Assembly: GCA_028282005.1 (NCBI GenBank)
Contig: JANQIV010000268.1
Location: 1 to 39,434, forward strand
Direction: 5' to 3'
DNA: 39,434 bases
Source: Melioribacteraceae bacterium
GTDB lineage: Bacteria > Bacteroidota > Ignavibacteria > Ignavibacteriales > Melioribacteraceae
The notes below the pieces were generated by a model. It saw only the letters and a program-made list of their open reading frames with translations. It searched no databases and was not told the DNA's origin. The position numbers were made by a program, and so were the translations under genes. Below are positions 30,360-38,864 of this stretch, piece by piece. Within the stretch, counting starts at the first letter, position 1; each line of letters starts with the position of its first letter.

Positions 30360-30696
30360 TGTCGTGAATCTTTTTGAATAACCCTTCCATCTTTTCAACG
30401 TAGTCAAGTGTATCATCAATAAAGAAAATAAGTTCAGGAATATACCTTAACCTTTTCAGTTTTTGACCAAGTTCGCCTTTAATAAGGCCTTTTATGTCAT
30501 CAATTTTTTTAAGAACACTTTCTCTGTTTTCTTTATCGTAAACAGAGATATAAACTTTTGCCTGACGAATATCAGGACTTACTTTTACATTTGTAATTGT
30601 TACTAAACCCAAATCCGGGTCTTGAACTTTGTTCAAAAAAATCAAACTAAGTTCCTCTTTCAACAAGCTTGATATTTTCTCTAACCTAACGGACAT
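30337..30696 (-). CDS. rbfA: 30S ribosome-binding factor RbfA
   Basis: This 119-residue KH-fold protein has IFLNKVQDPDLGLVTITNVK, VSPDIRQAKVYISVYD and LRYIPELIFFIDDTLDYVEK, the RbfA landmarks. It binds the 16S 5' helix and helps late maturation of the small subunit. Its ATG shares one base with the infB stop, and its 3' end overlaps truB. The gene order infB-rbfA-truB is conserved across bacteria. Confidence 0.96.
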   Translation of the reverse strand: MSVRLEKISSLLKEELSLIFLNKVQDPDLGLVTITNVKVSPDIRQAKVYISVYDKENRESVLKKIDDIKGLIKGELGQKLKRLRYIPELIFFIDDTLDYVEKMEGLFKKIHDNDNKESE

Positions 30697-33521
30697 TAGT
30701 CTTCAAGTTTCTTTTTCGTTTCAATAATTTTATACGCTTCAATGATGTCGCCTATTTTAATATCATTGAAATTTTGTATGTTTAATCCGCATTCGTAACC
30801 AGCATCAACTTCTTTAACATCATCCTTGAATCTTTTTAGTGTTGCCAATTCACCTTCATAAATAACAATACCTTCACGGAACAATCTAATTTTATCTGTT
30901 CTTGTTATTTTACCATCTTGAACATAACATCCGGCAACTGTTCCAATTTTTGGTACTTTGAATGTTTCCCGCACTTCAATTGTTGCAACAAGTTCTTCTG
31001 AAAGCACTGGTGCAAGCATACCTTCGAGCGCTGACTTCACTTCGTTAATTGCATCATAAATAACATTGTAAAGCCTGATATCAACTTTTTCTGTTTCTGC
31101 TAATTTTCTTGCGTTAATGTGCGGGCGTACATGGAAACCAACAATAATACCTTGTGATGCTGATGCTAAAAGAACATCATGTTCGGTAATTGCACCAACA
31201 CCTTTGTGGATAACATTTATTACCACTTCCTGGTTGGATAATTTCATTAATGAATCGGAAAGCGCTTCAACGGAACCATCCACGTCACCTTTAACCACCA
31301 GCGGTAATTCTTTAACACCACCTTGTGCAATTTGGCTTGCAATTTCATCAAGTGTGATATGTTTAACCTGACGGTGATCTTGTTCTCTTTTAAGTTGCTG
31401 ACGCTTGAGTGCAACTTCTCTAGCTTCTCTTTCAGATTCTACAACTACAAAAGAATCACCAGCTTGAGGGGCATCTTCCATACCAAGGATTACAACCGGG
31501 CCGGAAGGGCCAACTTCATCAAGTTTTTTATTTCTTTCATCAAACATTGCTCTTACGCGGCCGAAACTGTTACCCGCGACAAACGGCTGGCCAACTTTTA
31601 ATGTTCCTTTTTGAACAAGAATAGTTGCAACTACACCTCGGCCTTTATCCAACTGTGCTTCAATAACTGCACCGTGAGCAAATCTATCCGAGTTTGCTTT
31701 TAATTCTAGAATTTCTGCTTCAAGTAAAACTTTTTCAAGTAGCAGGTCGATGTTGATTCCTTTTTTTGCAGAAATTTCAACACACTGATATTTACCGCCC
31801 CAGTCTTCTACTAGAACATTTCTGTCTGCTAATTGCTGTTTAATTTTTTCAATGTTTGCGTTAGGCTTATCAATTTTATTTATTGCCACAATAATAGGAA
31901 CACCTGCTGCCAAAGCGTGGTTAATGGCTTCAACTGTTTGAGGCATCACCGCATCATCTGCTGCAACAATAAGAATTACGATATCAGTAACTTTGGCACC
32001 TCTCGCACGCATCGCAGTAAACGCTTCGTGACCAGGTGTATCTAAAAATGTGATGTGCTTTCCGCCATCTACTTTTACTTGATAAGCACCAATGTGCTGG
32101 GTAATACCACCTGACTCACCTGCTACAACATTTGCTCGTCTGATATAATCCAATAGAGATGTTTTACCGTGATCAACGTGACCCATTATTGTAACAACCG
32201 GCGGTCTTTCTGTAAGTGTATCTTCCGGATCTTCTTCATCTTCCAAAATATCAAAAGCATATTCTTCTTCTTTTTCTACTTCAAATCCAAACTCGTCTGC
32301 GACCAAAGTAATTGTTTCAAAATCAAGGCGTTGATTAATTGAAACCATCAAACCTAGTCCAATACATTTTGAAATCACTTCGGATACCGAAACTCCCATC
32401 ATGTTTGCAAGTTCATTTGCAGCGATGTATTCAGGCAAATGCAGCACTGTACTTTCAGCTGCCTTTTGCTCTTCAATTATTTCCTGCTGAATTGCTTTTT
32501 CTTTTCTTTTCTTTTTCCTTTGGCTCGCTCTGTCACCAACAGAAGTTTCGTCCATGCTGAGCATGGTTTTCTTAATAGCCTGCTCAACTTCCCTTTTATC
32601 TACTTCAAACTTTTTAACTTTCTTTTTCTTTTTAGCAACCGGATTATCATCTGGCTGTGCATCCGGCTTTTTCTTTGCTTTTAATTTTTTCTTTTTCTTT
32701 TTATCAGCAGAATCATCAGTAGTTGTTTCTTTAGCTGTTTCTTTTGGTTGAACTTTTGCCGGGGTATCAACTATTTTTGATTTATCAGAAATTTGAACTT
32801 CTTTTTTCTCTTCTTTTTTAGGTTCTTCTTTCTTTTTCTTTTTAGGCGATAAATCAATTTTACCGACAACCTTTAAGCCCTTTTTATTTTTCTCAAGTTC
32901 CAATTCAGTTTTTGTTTTGAATGGTTTTGCCGGTTCAACTTCCTCTTCTTCTTTAGTCTCAGTAACTTCAGGTTCAGTTGCTTCAACTTCTTCAGCAACT
33001 GTTTCTTCTTTTTCTTCCTCTTCAGCAGCAACAACTTCTGTTACTTCGGTTGATTCCTCTTCCCCAATTTCTTCTTCAGTTTCTTCAACTTCAGGTTCAG
33101 CTGCTTCAGTTTCTTCTGAGATAACTTCTTCCGCAGTTTCAATTTCTCCGGTTTCTTCCGATGCTTCAGCTTCTTCGGTTTCTTCCGAAGTTACTTCTTC
33201 AACTTTAGCTTTTTCAGCTTTTTCTTCTTCTACAACTTCAACTTCTTCAGGCTTTTCTTCATCTTTTGTATCTTTTTCAGCTCTATCTTCTCTTAGCTTT
33301 TGAAATTCAGAAATTTTCCTGTAGTGTTTCTCTGCTTTTTCAATATCCTTTTTAAATTTAGTATGAATATCCGTTAGCATTTCATCGGTAAGCAAGGACA
33401 TGTGTGACTTAACTTCGTAACCTTTTTCAGTTAAAAATTCTACCAATGATTCTGTAGCTAGATTATATTCAGAAGCAAATTTGTAAAGTCTTAATTTTTT
33501 CTTTTTTGTTTTTTCGGGCAT
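30696..33521 (-). CDS. infB: Translation initiation factor IF-2
   Basis: This 941-residue protein starts with an IF2N domain ([20 protein letters not shown]). It is followed by a long Glu/Val/Thr-rich and then Lys-rich linker (about residues 70-345), and a second IF2N-like segment (about 357-410). The G domain carries [20 protein letters not shown] (near 444), the switch [35 protein letters not shown] and EISAKKG. Domains II-IV follow and bind initiator tRNA. It recruits fMet-tRNA to the 30S subunit. The linker is extreme in composition but in frame. It lies 15 bases behind nusA. Confidence 0.98.
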   Translation of the reverse strand: MPEKTKKKKLRLYKFASEYNLATESLVEFLTEKGYEVKSHMSLLTDEMLTDIHTKFKKDIEKAEKHYRKISEFQKLREDRAEKDTKDEEKPEEVEVVEEEKAEKAKVEEVTSEETEEAEASEETGEIETAEEVISEETEAAEPEVEETEEEIGEEESTEVTEVVAAEEEEKEETVAEEVEATEPEVTETKEEEEVEPAKPFKTKTELELEKNKKGLKVVGKIDLSPKKKKKEEPKKEEKKEVQISDKSKIVDTPAKVQPKETAKETTTDDSADKKKKKKLKAKKKPDAQPDDNPVAKKKKKVKKFEVDKREVEQAIKKTMLSMDETSVGDRASQRKKKRKEKAIQQEIIEEQKAAESTVLHLPEYIAANELANMMGVSVSEVISKCIGLGLMVSINQRLDFETITLVADEFGFEVEKEEEYAFDILEDEEDPEDTLTERPPVVTIMGHVDHGKTSLLDYIRRANVVAGESGGITQHIGAYQVKVDGGKHITFLDTPGHEAFTAMRARGAKVTDIVILIVAADDAVMPQTVEAINHALAAGVPIIVAINKIDKPNANIEKIKQQLADRNVLVEDWGGKYQCVEISAKKGINIDLLLEKVLLEAEILELKANSDRFAHGAVIEAQLDKGRGVVATILVQKGTLKVGQPFVAGNSFGRVRAMFDERNKKLDEVGPSGPVVILGMEDAPQAGDSFVVVESEREAREVALKRQQLKREQDHRQVKHITLDEIASQIAQGGVKELPLVVKGDVDGSVEALSDSLMKLSNQEVVINVIHKGVGAITEHDVLLASASQGIIVGFHVRPHINARKLAETEKVDIRLYNVIYDAINEVKSALEGMLAPVLSEELVATIEVRETFKVPKIGTVAGCYVQDGKITRTDKIRLFREGIVIYEGELATLKRFKDDVKEVDAGYECGLNIQNFNDIKIGDIIEAYKIIETKKKLED

Positions 33522-33536
33522 ATTTTAAAAATCCGT

Positions 33537-34784
33537 TTATTCTTCTTCCTCGAACTGGTTTTTGAGTATTTCGATTATTTCTTCCGCTTTCTCATCATCG
33601 AGTTCTTCAATTTCTTTTAATTTTTCTACACCAGCAGTAAGTACCTCAACTGCAGTATCAAATCTGTTGTTAATTAGCAGTTCAACAAGTTCAGCGCCTA
33701 ATTCTTCTCTTAAGTCGATCAATTCTATATCGTCTTCATATTCTTCGAATGGTTTTTCTTCTCTGATCACTTCAATATCATAGCCGGTTAATTTCATTGC
33801 CAGCCTGATGTTTACACCATTACGTCCAACTATTAAAGATACTTGATCGCTGTCTGCAACAACTGTACATTTTCTTTCTTCTTCGTCAACTTCAATTTGT
33901 TTAAGTTTTGCCGGAGCTAAAGCTCTCTGAATGTAAGTGATTGAGTCTTCGGAAAAATTTATCACGTCAATATTTTCGTTGTTTAATTCGCGAACTATTG
34001 CGTGAATTCTGACACCTTTCATACCAACACAGGCGCCAACCGCATCAATTCTGGAATCTTGGGATTCGACAGAAACCTTCGCTCTTTCACCGGGCTCACG
34101 CGCAATACCTTTAATTTCAATTACTCCGTCATAAATTTCCGGGATTTCAATTTCAAACAATCTTTTTAAGAAAATATTATCACCGCGGGAAATAATAATT
34201 ACCGGGCCGTTCGGAGTTTTTCTTACTTCTTTAACGATAGCGCGAACAGTGTCACCCTTTCTGTATTTCTCTCTCGGTATCTGCTCTAATCTAGGCATCA
34301 ACAATTCGTTTTTGTTGTGATTAACAAGAACGTCGTTTTTACGAACCTGGTAAATATCGCCCACAACAATTTCGCCCATCATTTCATTGTATTCGTTTGT
34401 AACTATTTCTTTTTCGATTTCTCTAATTTTTTGGTTCAAACTTTGGCGGGCAAGATTTATCAATCGTCTGCCGAACGAAACCAGCTCTAATTTTTCAACA
34501 AAGTCGTCGCCCACTTCAAGTTCCTCTTCGTTTCCTTTTTCATTTACTTCGTCAATGCTTATCTGAGTATTTTCATCTTCCACTTCATCAACAATCTCTC
34601 TTTCAAGGAAAATCTCGATATCGCCTTTATCCATATTCACAACAACATCATAAACTGCTTCAAGACCATATTTTTTCTTAACCATCAATCCGAATATCTC
34701 TTCAATTATTCCCGCGAGAACATCTTTGTCGAGTGATTTTTCACGAACCATTGCTGCAAATGATTCAACTATAGCTGTATTCAT
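33537..34784 (-). CDS. nusA: Transcription termination/antitermination factor NusA
   Basis: This 415-residue protein has the NusA N-terminal domain that contacts RNA polymerase (about residues 1-125), S1 (about 130-200), KH1 and KH2 (PGERAKVSVESQDSRIDAVG, GACVGMKGVRIHAIVRELNN and VSLIVGRNGVNIRLAMKLTG). An acidic C-terminal segment (about 350-415) probably forms a short helix-hairpin-helix region. GGAGG lies 6 bases before the ATG. NusA promotes pausing and hairpin-dependent termination, which is relevant to the hairpin found in front of this operon. Confidence 0.97.
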   Translation of the reverse strand: MNTAIVESFAAMVREKSLDKDVLAGIIEEIFGLMVKKKYGLEAVYDVVVNMDKGDIEIFLEREIVDEVEDENTQISIDEVNEKGNEEELEVGDDFVEKLELVSFGRRLINLARQSLNQKIREIEKEIVTNEYNEMMGEIVVGDIYQVRKNDVLVNHNKNELLMPRLEQIPREKYRKGDTVRAIVKEVRKTPNGPVIIISRGDNIFLKRLFEIEIPEIYDGVIEIKGIAREPGERAKVSVESQDSRIDAVGACVGMKGVRIHAIVRELNNENIDVINFSEDSITYIQRALAPAKLKQIEVDEEERKCTVVADSDQVSLIVGRNGVNIRLAMKLTGYDIEVIREEKPFEEYEDDIELIDLREELGAELVELLINNRFDTAVEVLTAGVEKLKEIEELDDEKAEEIIEILKNQFEEEE

Positions 34785-34799
34785 TTGATTCCTCCAAAA

Positions 34800-35252
34800 T
34801 CAAAAGCTAATCTTTACTTTAGCATTTAATATATCTTCGTACTTAAGAGCTGTTTCATTTCCCTTTACGTCAAAATACAAAAAGCCGTTTTCCACTTTTA
34901 GTAACTTGCCCGTAAGTTTTTTCTTTTCATCTTTAAAATTGTATTCAACTTCAAAATTTCTATTAATGTGTTTTTGAAATTGATCAATAAATTTCAGCGG
35001 CCTATCCACACCTGGCGAAGAAACATCCAATCTATACTTTGAAGTGATCAGTTCTTCATCTTCAATAATTTTGTTCATTTCCCGGCTGATGTCGGCACAC
35101 AAATTGGTGGTTATCCCTTCGGAGTTGTCTATAAAGACTTCAATAATCCTGTTGTTGTTATCGCCTCTGAAAACTATATCGATCAGTAAACAACTGTGTT
35201 TGCTTACTATTTCTTTTAATTTTGCTTCTATTTCTACTTTTTTCATAACCAT
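34800..35252 (-). CDS. rimP: Ribosome maturation factor RimP
   Basis: This 150-residue protein has the RimP pattern: IDIVFRGDNNNRIIEVFIDN, CADISREMNKIIEDEELITS and YRLDVSSPGVDRPLKF, then an SH3-like C-terminal domain. It aids 30S maturation. It is the first gene of the rimP-nusA-infB operon. Two ATGs two codons apart (35250-35252 and 35244-35246) could serve as start. Neither has a strong ribosome binding site, because the T-run of an upstream hairpin occupies that position. Confidence 0.95.
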   Translation of the reverse strand: MVMKKVEIEAKLKEIVSKHSCLLIDIVFRGDNNNRIIEVFIDNSEGITTNLCADISREMNKIIEDEELITSKYRLDVSSPGVDRPLKFIDQFQKHINRNFEVEYNFKDEKKKLTGKLLKVENGFLYFDVKGNETALKYEDILNAKVKISF

Positions 35253-35257
35253 ATAAT

Positions 35258-35279
35258 AAAAAACGCCCTTTTAAGGGCG
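35258..35279 (-). terminator. Terminator-like hairpin in the rimP-nusA leader
   Basis: On the minus strand a GC-rich stem (GGGCG paired with CGCCC plus flanking A-T pairs, 35264-35279) is followed by TTTTTT (35263-35258), ending 5 bases before the rimP ATG. It has all marks of an intrinsic terminator. It may end transcripts from the upstream small membrane-protein gene or act as an attenuator in the leader. Confidence 0.7.
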
Positions 35280-35290
35280 AATTAGACTTG

Positions 35291-35322
35291 TAAATGTAAC
35301 ACATTTTTAAGGATTTAGCAAG
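35291..35322 (-). promoter_or_regulatory. Candidate Bacteroidota-type promoter for the rimP-nusA operon
   Basis: On the minus strand CTTG (35322-35319) is followed after 20 bases by TACATTTA (35298-35291), matching 7 of 8 positions of the TAnnTTTG -7 element. Transcription would begin near 35284, placing the hairpin at 35258-35279 at the very 5' end of the mRNA. Confidence 0.4.
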
Positions 35323-35384
35323 TTTGCCAGATTTAAAGATTTAAGTTCTGCGGGAAGTTATTCTCAATGTCAAGTAATGGTTTT

Positions 35385-35459
35385 GTCGTTCCCGCATGCA
35401 TTTAGCGGGAATCTATTTACAATACTTGTGGATTCCCAATTAAAGCACACGGGAATAAC
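35385..35459. repeat. Imperfect palindromic repeat element (REP/MITE-like)
   Basis: Two 31-base arms in inverted orientation (35385-35415 and 35429-35459) are separated by a 13-base spacer. Each arm contains the core TTCCCG...GGGAATC, which is itself partly palindromic. Comparing the left arm with the reverse complement of the right arm gives mostly matches with scattered transitions, as expected for an old decayed copy. A further GCGGGAA stretch at about 35350-35357 may be a fragment of another copy. It lies between the rimP leader and the Tic20-like gene. Confidence 0.65.
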
Positions 35460-35473
35460 ACTACTCTAATAAT

Positions 35474-35824
35474 TTATTTTATCACACGCATATTCAAGGG
35501 GTATAAATAACTCTCACCTTCATTTGCTTTTACCGAGGCAATAATAACCATAATAAAACTGAACAGGCCAATAACCACAAGCAGCGGTATGCCTATCAAA
35601 ACAATAATCAGAATTGCAGAAATAATTGAATAAATCGTAATTGAGATCTGAAAATTCAGAGACTCTTTACCCTGCTCGTTTACGAATGGAATTTCATCTT
35701 TTTTAATTAGCCAAACCACAAGCGGGCCAACGATATGCCCCATCGGAAAAAAGAAAAACGCAAACGCAGAAAGGTGGCAAAGCATGCCCCACATTCTTTC
35801 TTCTTTTGATAAGCTTAAATTCAT
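35474..35824 (-). CDS. Tic20-like small membrane protein (DUF4870)
   Basis: This 116-residue protein begins KEERMWGMLCHLSAFAFFFF and has GPLVVWLIKKDEIPFVNEQG followed by KESLNFQISITIYS and a hydrophobic pair of helices to about residue 100. This is the DUF4870/Tic20-like pattern, with three to four membrane helices; function in bacteria is unknown. It stands alone between a palindromic repeat downstream and a 134-base gap upstream. That gap shows no RNA gene or clear promoter. Confidence 0.88.
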   Translation of the reverse strand: MNLSLSKEERMWGMLCHLSAFAFFFFPMGHIVGPLVVWLIKKDEIPFVNEQGKESLNFQISITIYSIISAILIIVLIGIPLLVVIGLFSFIMVIIASVKANEGESYLYPLNMRVIK

Positions 35825-35958
35825 TTTTATACCAAATTTATTTTCCTAAAAATAATAAATTTGTTCGGGAATAGGGTAAATTTTGTCATGGTTCGGCTAC
35901 GACAGTCAAGAAATAGTTTAACTTTTGTTTTACAATAACAAAAAATTTATTAAATAAA

Positions 35959-36903
35959 TTACATTTCATCCGTACTGAATAGTAATCTTTGAACCGTATC
36001 TTTATCAAACGAACAGTTAATTATATGATTATTAATATTCGATTTATAGTTGTCGAAGTTCTGGAAAAATATTTCACCTATTTCGTATTCCTTTTGAAGA
36101 GTCGTATTAAATATTGCAGGATCATCAGTTGATAAAGTGAAGAAAATGTCAGAATCTAACCATTTTTTTAGTGGATGATTTCTTAAATTAGGAGTTAGAT
36201 TTAATGATTGATTACTAGTCAAGCAAACATCAATTTTACCAAATTTTTTACCGTCATCAATCAACCAATCTGCAATTGAAAGTCCATGAGCAATTCTATC
36301 AGGATTAAGCTCGCTTACAATTGCTCTTGCAAAATCTTCATTTGTTGTTTCACCAGCATGTGTTAAAAGATTCAAATTTACGTCTCTAGCTTTTTTAAAT
36401 ATTTCTGCTACCTCTTTTGGTCTTGCTAAATTTTCATCTCCTCCCATACTAATTCCAACCACTCCAAATTCTTTATACTCTTCATTACTAAAAATTATTT
36501 CTTCAAAACTTCGAGCTGAAAACTGCCATGGTAAATCAATTATAAACCTGACAGTTTTGTTTTTCTTCGATAATAAATTATTAAATTCTTTTAATAATTT
36601 TTTAAGATCGATATAAAAGGTTTTAATCAAAGCGTAATTCAATTGGATTTCAGAATAAACAATATTTTGATTATCCATATATTCTAAATAATCATTAAAA
36701 ACAGAAACATACTTTTCAATACCATTTAAAAAATTATATCCAAAGCGAAGTTGTGCAAGAAACCTGCCAAAAGGTTCAGAATTTAAATCATAAAAGGAAA
36801 TTGGAGGGAAAAAATATTCAGATGTATCCCAAAATTCTTGAATATGTTTATTCCAAATACATCCCTCCAAATGAACATGAAGTTCAAAATTATTAGTCTC
36901 CAT
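35959..36903 (-). CDS. Adenosine-deaminase-like metal-dependent hydrolase
   Basis: This 314-residue TIM-barrel hydrolase has all zinc and catalytic residues of the adenosine deaminase family: HVHLEG (His9, His11), THAGE (His182, Glu185), RIAHG (His206) and STDDPAIF (Asp260, Asp261). A GGDEN stretch (154-158) and SNQSLNLTPN (230-239) also match. It should deaminate an adenine-containing nucleoside or similar purine. It is shorter and more divergent than housekeeping adenosine or aminofutalosine deaminases, and its first 11 bases overlap the transglutaminase-fold gene. That coupling suggests a role in an accessory system, not in purine salvage. The substrate is unknown. Confidence 0.85.
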   Translation of the reverse strand: METNNFELHVHLEGCIWNKHIQEFWDTSEYFFPPISFYDLNSEPFGRFLAQLRFGYNFLNGIEKYVSVFNDYLEYMDNQNIVYSEIQLNYALIKTFYIDLKKLLKEFNNLLSKKNKTVRFIIDLPWQFSARSFEEIIFSNEEYKEFGVVGISMGGDENLARPKEVAEIFKKARDVNLNLLTHAGETTNEDFARAIVSELNPDRIAHGLSIADWLIDDGKKFGKIDVCLTSNQSLNLTPNLRNHPLKKWLDSDIFFTLSTDDPAIFNTTLQKEYEIGEIFFQNFDNYKSNINNHIINCSFDKDTVQRLLFSTDEM

Positions 36904-38314
36904 TTTGATTATTTTTATATTTTTTAATAAGCATGTATCTTTTTGCCATTAAGTCAGCCATGATTTCATTTAATGAATCTTTCATTAATGATGTAAGAGG
37001 ATATTTTATTACATGGTTAATATCCATCACAACTGGGTTTGTTTCTCCTATTTTTGCGCCATAATCTATTGGAACATATTTTTCTTGATCTTCATCGAAG
37101 AACTCAAGGTAAACATGATTATTTGTCTGAGGGTTAAATTCACGTCCCATATATAAACAAATCTTTACCTTTTTATTTGTATTGAGAGCAATATAGGAAA
37201 GAAGTGATACTAAAGCTTTGCAATTACCAGTTTTTGTTCGAGCAGTATTTATAGGATGCTTTACTATTTTGTCTATGTTAGTATTTGTTAATCCATTTAG
37301 ATATTCATGAATCATTTCAAGTGAAACATTATTATCTAGATCAATATTATCACCCTTCAATATGGGATAAATGTCATTCTTAACAAATGGGTTTGATAAT
37401 TGATCCCTTATGTCTTTTAACATAGTATACTCAGATATGCTACCTAGTTCATTTGCTATTTTTAACCGCGTTTCATTATCAACAATGTTTCTGTATGCCT
37501 GTAAAGCAATTGCACTTCGTCTGAGATCATCTCTAAACAAGTGATCTTCAAATTCTTTCTGCTCAATAAATTTTTTTAAAAATTCTTTTATTTTTTCTTT
37601 GTCTAAATATTTTGTTTCATTTGATTGATGAAGATTATAAAGCATAAAACTTATACTTTCAGGATCAATTTGAGCAAAATATCTATAAAAATTTGTCTCT
37701 GGTTCCTTATCTATAATATCTTCAATCCCACCAGAAAATAAACGAAAAAATAAATTTGATGCAGAATCTACTCCTAGTTTTTGACAAATAACGGCTCCAA
37801 AAAGGTATTGATCATACAACTTTAAAGCATATTCTTTTTCCTTGTAATTGGCTTCCATGTATGGAATACACATAGCCATTTGGTATGCATATGCGTACCT
37901 ATGCTTTTCTTCAATTATATTCCCTTTTTCGATAAGTCTGTATAAATACTGGCCGAATAAAAAAATACTGAATTGATTAGCAAAATAGTATAAGGGATTA
38001 TCTTTCCAATCTTCTAAAGGGCCTGTAATAGATATTAGCTCATTACTATTACCAATCTTTAATTCCTTTTTTCCAAGTAATGTTGCTGAACTGACTCTTA
38101 AAATAAATTCTATTTGACTATCAGCAGCAAATCCCTTTGGCAAATCAGTAATCCCTTCAAATAACTTATCAAATACTTCATTATTTTCACCAAGGTATTC
38201 GTAATATAAGGTACAAATATTGATTAAATTTAATGTTTCTCCAAAATAGTTTTTGGCAACCTTGCTATTTATATTCTGAGCTGCATCAAAAAGTTTATCA
38301 CTTAGATTATCCAT
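36893..38314 (-). CDS. Uncharacterised protein with C-terminal transglutaminase-like cysteine domain
   Basis: This 473-residue protein has no signal peptide. Residues 1-340 are mostly helical and unrecognised. The C-terminal part shows a transglutaminase/papain-like triad in order: Cys365 in RTKTGNCKALVSLLSYIAL, His400 in NNHVYLEFFD and Asp417 in YVPIDYG. Such domains act as cysteine proteases, amidases or cross-linking enzymes. The start shares one base with the stop of the preceding small gene, and its end overlaps the deaminase gene by 11 bases. Which reaction it performs cannot be told from sequence. The triad is seen; the family assignment is by pattern. Confidence 0.72.
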   Translation of the reverse strand: MDNLSDKLFDAAQNINSKVAKNYFGETLNLINICTLYYEYLGENNEVFDKLFEGITDLPKGFAADSQIEFILRVSSATLLGKKELKIGNSNELISITGPLEDWKDNPLYYFANQFSIFLFGQYLYRLIEKGNIIEEKHRYAYAYQMAMCIPYMEANYKEKEYALKLYDQYLFGAVICQKLGVDSASNLFFRLFSGGIEDIIDKEPETNFYRYFAQIDPESISFMLYNLHQSNETKYLDKEKIKEFLKKFIEQKEFEDHLFRDDLRRSAIALQAYRNIVDNETRLKIANELGSISEYTMLKDIRDQLSNPFVKNDIYPILKGDNIDLDNNVSLEMIHEYLNGLTNTNIDKIVKHPINTARTKTGNCKALVSLLSYIALNTNKKVKICLYMGREFNPQTNNHVYLEFFDEDQEKYVPIDYGAKIGETNPVVMDINHVIKYPLTSLMKDSLNEIMADLMAKRYMLIKKYKNNQNGD

Positions 38315-38664
38315 TATTCACACCCACAATAATTATCAAGTCCTTGAATTATCAATAATTTTGCTAAAGTTAGATAAGGGATATTGGAAAATTCTTCTGC
38401 TAACCAAACATCAGCACTGACAATAAATGCTTCAATTAGTTCATTTCCCGTAAATTCCTTTTTTAGAGCCGGGTACCTATCTTCACGGCAAATTGCTTTA
38501 TATATTCGACCTTGTCTTGCTTCGAGCCAATCCAGGGCTTTTGCTTTATAATCTCCAAACCCTTGAAAATCATTGTCAAACACAGCTTTTCCAAATTTTT
38601 CGTAAAGTTGTTCATCTGTTAATTTGTTTAATTCTTCAATTTCTTTCATTTTACTTTCATCCAC
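38314..38664 (-). CDS. Small helical protein of unknown function, first gene of cassette
   Basis: This 116-residue protein is acidic and predicted mostly helical, with no membrane segment, ending LDNYCGCE. The start is GTG at 38662-38664, 5 bases after a strong GGGAGG ribosome binding site; an in-frame ATG five codons later is less well placed. Its stop overlaps the start of the transglutaminase-fold gene by one base. I do not recognise a family. As the first, small and strongly translated gene it could be a sensor, adaptor or antitoxin-like partner, but that is only a guess. Confidence 0.7.
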   Translation of the reverse strand: MDESKMKEIEELNKLTDEQLYEKFGKAVFDNDFQGFGDYKAKALDWLEARQGRIYKAICREDRYPALKKEFTGNELIEAFIVSADVWLAEEFSNIPYLTLAKLLIIQGLDNYCGCE

Positions 38665-38864
38665 AACAACCTCCCTTTATTATAATTAATTTTTACAATA
38701 TCATTTTTTAGAATCGTACATTTGTAGGTAAGCAAACCAAGTCTTCAAAATAAATGGACAATAAATCATTCAATATTTTAATCAAAACTAAAATAAAAAA
38801 AGGTCACATTCATATCAATCTAAATTAATAAAACTTTTTCTATCTAAAGATAAGCGATCTTAAA

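Noticed and set aside
30360-30419. Longer N-terminus for TruB starting near 30419
   Set aside because: The added 20 residues are basic, lie wholly inside rbfA and do not resemble the start of TruB proteins.
32917-33303. Open frame of 128 codons on the plus strand, very rich in Ser and Val
   Set aside because: It is the mirror image of the GAA/GAG-rich linker of infB; its composition follows from the opposite strand and there is no ribosome binding site or family pattern.
35940-35965. A-T inverted repeat plus T-run at the end of the deaminase-like gene, as a terminator
   Set aside because: Only seven A-T pairs with a three-base loop, overlapping the stop codon; too weak to claim.
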